A stretch of 64,000 nucleotides of DNA from Sphingomonas gellani (GTDB lineage: Bacteria > Pseudomonadota > Alphaproteobacteria > Sphingomonadales > Sphingomonadaceae): assembly GCF_900110035.1 (NCBI RefSeq), contig NZ_FOCF01000005.1, forward strand, positions 287,357 through 351,356, given 5' to 3'. Positions 63,632-64,000 of this stretch are shown here, piece by piece (positions within the stretch are counted from its first letter, which is position 1; every line of letters starts with the position of its first letter). The notes beneath the pieces are model-generated. The model made no database searches, was not told the DNA's origin, and worked only from the letters and a program-made list of their open reading frames with translations. The position numbers were made by a program, and so were the translations under genes.

Positions 63632-64000
63632 TCAGGCGGCGAGCGGGATGCGGACCTGCCGCGGTTGCAGGCTGAAGCGCTCCCGCGTCGGACACCCACG
63701 CAGGCGCCTGGCGCCGACCCGGTCGAACGCCTCCGCCAGTGCCTGGGTCAGTTCGACCATCATGGCCTCGTCATGGGCGGGGCCGGGTGTGAAGCGCAGG
63801 CGCTCGGTGCCGCGCGGCACGGTCGGGTAGTTGATCGGTTGCACGTACACGCCGTATTCGGCGAGCAGGATGTCGCTGATCTTCTTGGCCTTGACCGGGT
63901 CGGCGATCATCAGCGGCACGATGTGCGTGGCGGTGTCCATCACCGGCAGGCCGGCGTCGGCGAACATCGCCTTCAGCCGGGCCGCCGCCGCCTGCTGCCC
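63632..64000 (-). CDS. hemA: 5-aminolevulinate synthase, C-terminal part
   Basis: PLP enzyme making ALA from glycine and succinyl-CoA, the first step of heme synthesis in alphaproteobacteria. The last 122 codons are present; the gene continues beyond base 64000. The motifs [20 protein letters not shown] and [15 protein letters not shown] are the ALAS C-terminal signature. Same direction as the cco operon, 82 bp upstream of ccoN. Confidence 0.95.
   Translation of the reverse strand, partial: GQQAAAARLKAMFADAGLPVMDTATHIVPLMIADPVKAKKISDILLAEYGVYVQPINYPTVPRGTERLRFTPGPAHDEAMMVELTQALAEAFDRVGARRLRGCPTRERFSLQPRQVRIPLAA

Overview
The window looks like chromosomal core sequence of a GC-rich alphaproteobacterium, most likely Sphingomonas or a close sphingomonad. 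This rests on protein character and gene order: a str/S10 operon head-to-head with trnW-secE-nusG-rplKA, a TamA/TamB pair, PaoABC, the sphingomonad-style S24 repressor module, and ccoNOQPGHIS next to hemA. No search was run, so the genus is an inference. I see no prophage, insertion sequence, CRISPR array or rRNA.

Layout. Bases 1-6095 (minus strand) carry the str operon running into S10: rpsL-rpsG-fusA-tuf-[terminator]-rpsJ-rplC-rplD (cut by the window edge). At 6096-6340 this operon faces trnW(CCA)-secE-nusG-rplK-rplA on the plus strand, with back-to-back promoters. The usual rplKA-rplJL-rpoBC cluster is interrupted twice: by a DeaD-like helicase and a convergent PhoX phosphatase (8852-13054), and by an alpha/beta hydrolase and a convergent proline-rich envelope protein (14590-16676). 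rpoB and rpoC follow (17006-25544). Each segment seems to have its own promoter and terminator, and rpoB has a terminator-like hairpin inside its leader.

Bases 25761-35362 hold a small acidic protein, a 749-bp non-coding stretch with a diverged 254-bp tandem repeat, a dienelactone hydrolase, a metallophosphoesterase, tamA-tamB and two small proteins. At 36037-36625 an S24 self-cleaving-type repressor is divergent from a 58-aa HTH-like protein whose gene is coupled to a 107-aa unknown. Next come glutaryl-CoA dehydrogenase, an orphan [2Fe-2S] subunit, an RcnB-like protein, msrB and the biotin operon bioF-bioD-bioA (minus strand).

Bases 43258-47321 encode two coupled cyclic-di-GMP enzymes. paoA-paoB-paoC (minus strand, 47336-51159) encodes a periplasmic molybdenum aldehyde oxidoreductase. 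An EmrB/EmrA/NodT-type tripartite efflux operon follows (51413-55733). The right end is a complete cbb3 oxidase locus on the minus strand, ccoN-O-Q-P-G-H-I-S with nearly every junction overlapping or close-packed, an FNR-type box upstream of ccoN, and the 3' part of hemA (ALA synthase) at the edge.

Points most worth a second look: a shared promoter design (TTG-box, 17-bp spacer, TAAGGG or TATAGG, GC-rich discriminator) at four translation operons; the rpoB leader promoter plus terminator; arginine at S12 position 88, a streptomycin-resistance position; the divergent S24/58-aa/107-aa regulatory module with phased GGAA motifs; and a 12-codon leader ORF whose stop overlaps the start of the efflux operon.
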